Origin: CAYVMN01 sp964452575
Lineage (GTDB): Bacteria; Desulfobacterota; DSM-4660; Desulfatiglandales; Desulfatiglandaceae
Direction: 5' to 3'
Length of the DNA: 5,870 bases
NCBI GenBank assembly: GCA_964452575.1
Contig: CAYVMN010000240.1
Span: 1-5,870, forward strand
The position numbers and the translations under genes are program-made. This document shows, one piece after another, positions 4,023-5,870 of the stretch. How positions within the stretch are numbered: the first letter of the stretch is position 1; every line of letters starts with the position of its first letter. The notes beneath the pieces were generated by a model. It ran no database searches. It worked only from the letters and a program-made list of their open reading frames with translations, and had not been told where the DNA came from.

Positions 4023-5870
4023 TCACTTCTCAGCTATATTCATGGCTCGCAATACCAGCTCAATGACATCCAAGACCTTTACCTCGGCCTTGATCTCTCT
4101 TATGGCACTTGTCAAAGTGCGGACGCACTGCTGGCAGGCAGTAGCGCAGATGGCTGCCCCGGAATCACGAATCTGTCCCGCCCTTCTTAGGCCCACCTTG
4201 GCCGTCAGTTCATTGTCGTACATCTCGACATCTCCCCCGCCGCCGCAGCAAAGGGATTTTCTGCCGCTCTCAGTGAGTTCAATGAACCTAAGCCCTGGTA
4301 TGCGTTTTATCACTTCACGTGGAGCGGCATACACCCCGGAGCTCCGGCCCAAGTCGCACGGATCATGGTAAGCAACGGTTCCGGTCAGATGTCCGCCCAG
4401 TTCGATCTTGCCGGTGCGGATCAACTCCTCCAGGAGCTGGGTGGCGTGCATAAGCCTTATGTTTCCCACATCTGCGGCATACTCATGGGACCAGGTGTGA
4501 AAGCAGCTGGGGCAAGAAAACACCATGGTCGTGGCCCCTGTTTCTCGTATGGCATTTATATTATGCTCCTTGAGCTTATCCACCCCGTCTTTTATGCCAG
4601 CTGAGAGCAGGGGAAACCCGCAGCACCACTCCTTTTCCCCCAGAATAGTAAAGTCCACGCCTGCCCTGGTTAGGATCTGACAGAACTCTTCCGGAATCTT
4701 TTGGACCGCCGGTGAGAAAGAGGAAACGCACCCAATAAAGTAAACTACCTCGGCCTTTTCTCTCGTAAACAGATCTTCCGGGGGGTGATCCATAAATTCA
4801 ACCCACATGGCCCGTTCTTCATTATCATAATCCAACGGATTGTGTTGATTGCGCACCGCCTCTCGGATTATCTGAAGGATCGGCGGATGGAACCCTTTTC
4901 CGGCCAGATTCCCTCTCATATCCTTCCAGAGATCCCTGAGGCCTATATTGACAGGGCAGACCTCTTTACACCTCCCACACAGTGTGCATCGATAAGTGCC
5001 CTTCCAGATCTCCGCCAGTTCGGAGGGACTTATCTCCTTCCTGCCCAAAATGGATTTCAATGATTCAATCCGTTCCGAGGGAAGAAGATTTCGGTTATCG
5101 ACGGCATCAATGGATGTCGCAACAGAACACCACAGGCTGCATGTCTTGCAATGGGTACATGCATCCAATTCCATAACCTCTTTGGTAACCACATTGGCCC
5201 GGTCTGATTTGCCTTTTTCCATGACCGCATTGACGAGAAGACTCAACGGGCTGGCGATGATATGAAACATCTTGCTAAATGGGAGATAGGCCAGACCGAT
5301 GAAGCATGCCAGGAAATGGACATACCACAGGATTAGCGGAAGGCGAGCCTGATCCAGTCTCAATGCAACAGGCGTGATCGCCTTTGCTACCCCGTAGCTC
5401 ATAAAGGCCCACTCAGGCCGGGAATGGCAGGCAGCGCAACTCATTTCGTGAAGTTCCTTGCCCTGGGCAAGGGCCTTTTCTTCAAATGGACCCTTCACAA
5501 CGGGTGAGACGACACCATACTTGCTTACCCAGTAGCCCTCCAGCGATCTTAGTTTTTCTTTGTCGTCAGAATCGGCATACTCCTTTACCATATCCTTATA
5601 GCTTGTGTAGGAGACGATCTTTGTACCTTCCAAAAAGATCCCGCTCAGCATAATAACGGCCAGGATAACTATCGAGTAGATATCCATACTGTTGGTAAAT
5701 AGGTGCGGGACTTTCAAGATGAATCGCCGGTACAAAGAGACGACCAATCCGACAATCACCAGTAGACCGAACAGGTTTCTAAGGAACAAAAAGGGGTTGA
5801 GGGTAGAATAATACTCAGCAAAAATATTGGCTGTTAGTACCTTCTCCAGGGCATGCATAAGGAGCAACAA
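4023..5870 (-). CDS. HdrD/DsrMK-like membrane Fe-S oxidoreductase with haem c site (5' end outside window)
   Basis: This is a predicted membrane-bound electron-transfer protein that should link a quinone or haem pool to thiol/disulfide or sulfur chemistry on its cytoplasmic domain. At least 615 codons are open up to the window edge and the first visible codon is TTG, so the true start probably lies upstream. In the numbering of the visible part, hydrophobic segments lie near 28-47, 63-82 and 177-197. The loop between the second and third holds a CxxCH haem c motif (SCAACH, Cys145/Cys148/His149). His184 and His203 near the third segment are candidate haem b ligands, as in NarI/DsrM proteins. 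Two 4Fe-4S motifs follow: Cys238/241/244/248 and Cys295/298/301/305, the latter ending in CP. Then come two complete CCG domains: Cys381, Cys416-417, CxxC 453/456; and Cys505, Cys541-542, CxxC 579/582. Such paired domains bind the non-cubane cluster of HdrB/HdrD and DsrK. The haem loop is probably periplasmic and the rest cytoplasmic. A link to the TusA/LbpA/DsrEFH genes downstream is inferred from proximity. A role beside Etf or another soluble donor is also possible. Confidence 0.9.
   Translation of the reverse strand: MLLLMHALEKVLTANIFAEYYSTLNPFLFLRNLFGLLVIVGLVVSLYRRFILKVPHLFTNSMDIYSIVILAVIMLSGIFLEGTKIVSYTSYKDMVKEYADSDDKEKLRSLEGYWVSKYGVVSPVVKGPFEEKALAQGKELHEMSCAACHSRPEWAFMSYGVAKAITPVALRLDQARLPLILWYVHFLACFIGLAYLPFSKMFHIIASPLSLLVNAVMEKGKSDRANVVTKEVMELDACTHCKTCSLWCSVATSIDAVDNRNLLPSERIESLKSILGRKEISPSELAEIWKGTYRCTLCGRCKEVCPVNIGLRDLWKDMRGNLAGKGFHPPILQIIREAVRNQHNPLDYDNEERAMWVEFMDHPPEDLFTREKAEVVYFIGCVSSFSPAVQKIPEEFCQILTRAGVDFTILGEKEWCCGFPLLSAGIKDGVDKLKEHNINAIRETGATTMVFSCPSCFHTWSHEYAADVGNIRLMHATQLLEELIRTGKIELGGHLTGTVAYHDPCDLGRSSGVYAAPREVIKRIPGLRFIELTESGRKSLCCGGGGDVEMYDNELTAKVGLRRAGQIRDSGAAICATACQQCVRTLTSAIREIKAEVKVLDVIELVLRAMNIAEK

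Noticed and set aside
3898..4371. Plus-strand open frame of 157 codons
   Set aside because: It is antisense to the oxidoreductase C-terminal domain and the repeat region. The Ser/Pro-rich translation is typical of a shadow frame opposite a Gly/Cys-rich gene.

Overview
All recognisable genes lie on the minus strand, so the biology reads from base 5870 down to base 1. Strong Shine-Dalgarno sites (GGAGG types), a membrane HdrD-like oxidoreductase carrying haem c and Fe-S clusters, and a set of Dsr/Tus-type sulfur-transfer proteins suggest an anaerobic bacterium of the sulfur cycle. Desulfobacterota or a similar lineage is the best guess. That is an inference from gene content; no taxonomic marker is present.

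Layout in transcription order. (1) 5870-4023: a long membrane-anchored oxidoreductase, open at the window edge, with a haem c site, two 4Fe-4S binding motifs and two CCG domains (HdrD/DsrK type). (2) 4022-3637: a non-coding gap holding two degenerate GC-rich inverted repeats and a dyad; a new transcription unit probably begins here. (3) 3636-1857: a tight set of five genes, each with a clear ribosome binding site: TusA-like sulfur carrier, GcvH-like lipoate-binding protein (LbpA type), and a DsrE-DsrF-DsrH (TusDCB) trio. (4) 1860-1512: the N-terminal third of a lipoate-protein ligase. Its reading frame ends where the conserved core should follow, and an unrelated-looking C-terminal tail continues in another frame. 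(5) 1493-851: two further small proteins of DsrE-superfamily character. (6) 850-528: an A/T-rich gap with inverted repeats. (7) 527-354: a 57-codon gene resembling the C-terminal part of DsrH. (8) 275-84: the N-terminal half of a second GcvH-like protein, cut off just before its lipoyl-lysine site. (9) 91-1: a lipoate-ligase-like internal segment in another frame, running off the window.

Read together, the genes suggest a cytoplasmic sulfur relay. TusA and DsrEFH would pass persulfide sulfur, a lipoyl protein made by a dedicated ligase would carry sulfur intermediates as in the sHdr/LbpA pathway of sulfur oxidisers, and a quinone-linked HdrD-like enzyme would exchange electrons with the membrane. 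Classical sHdr loci carry soluble HdrA/B/C genes. Here only a membrane HdrD-like protein is visible, combined with DsrEFH and several extra DsrE-family paralogues. That mix, and the broken ligase and GcvH copies downstream, are the most interesting points. The direction of sulfur flow (oxidation, reduction or disproportionation) cannot be read from the sequence.
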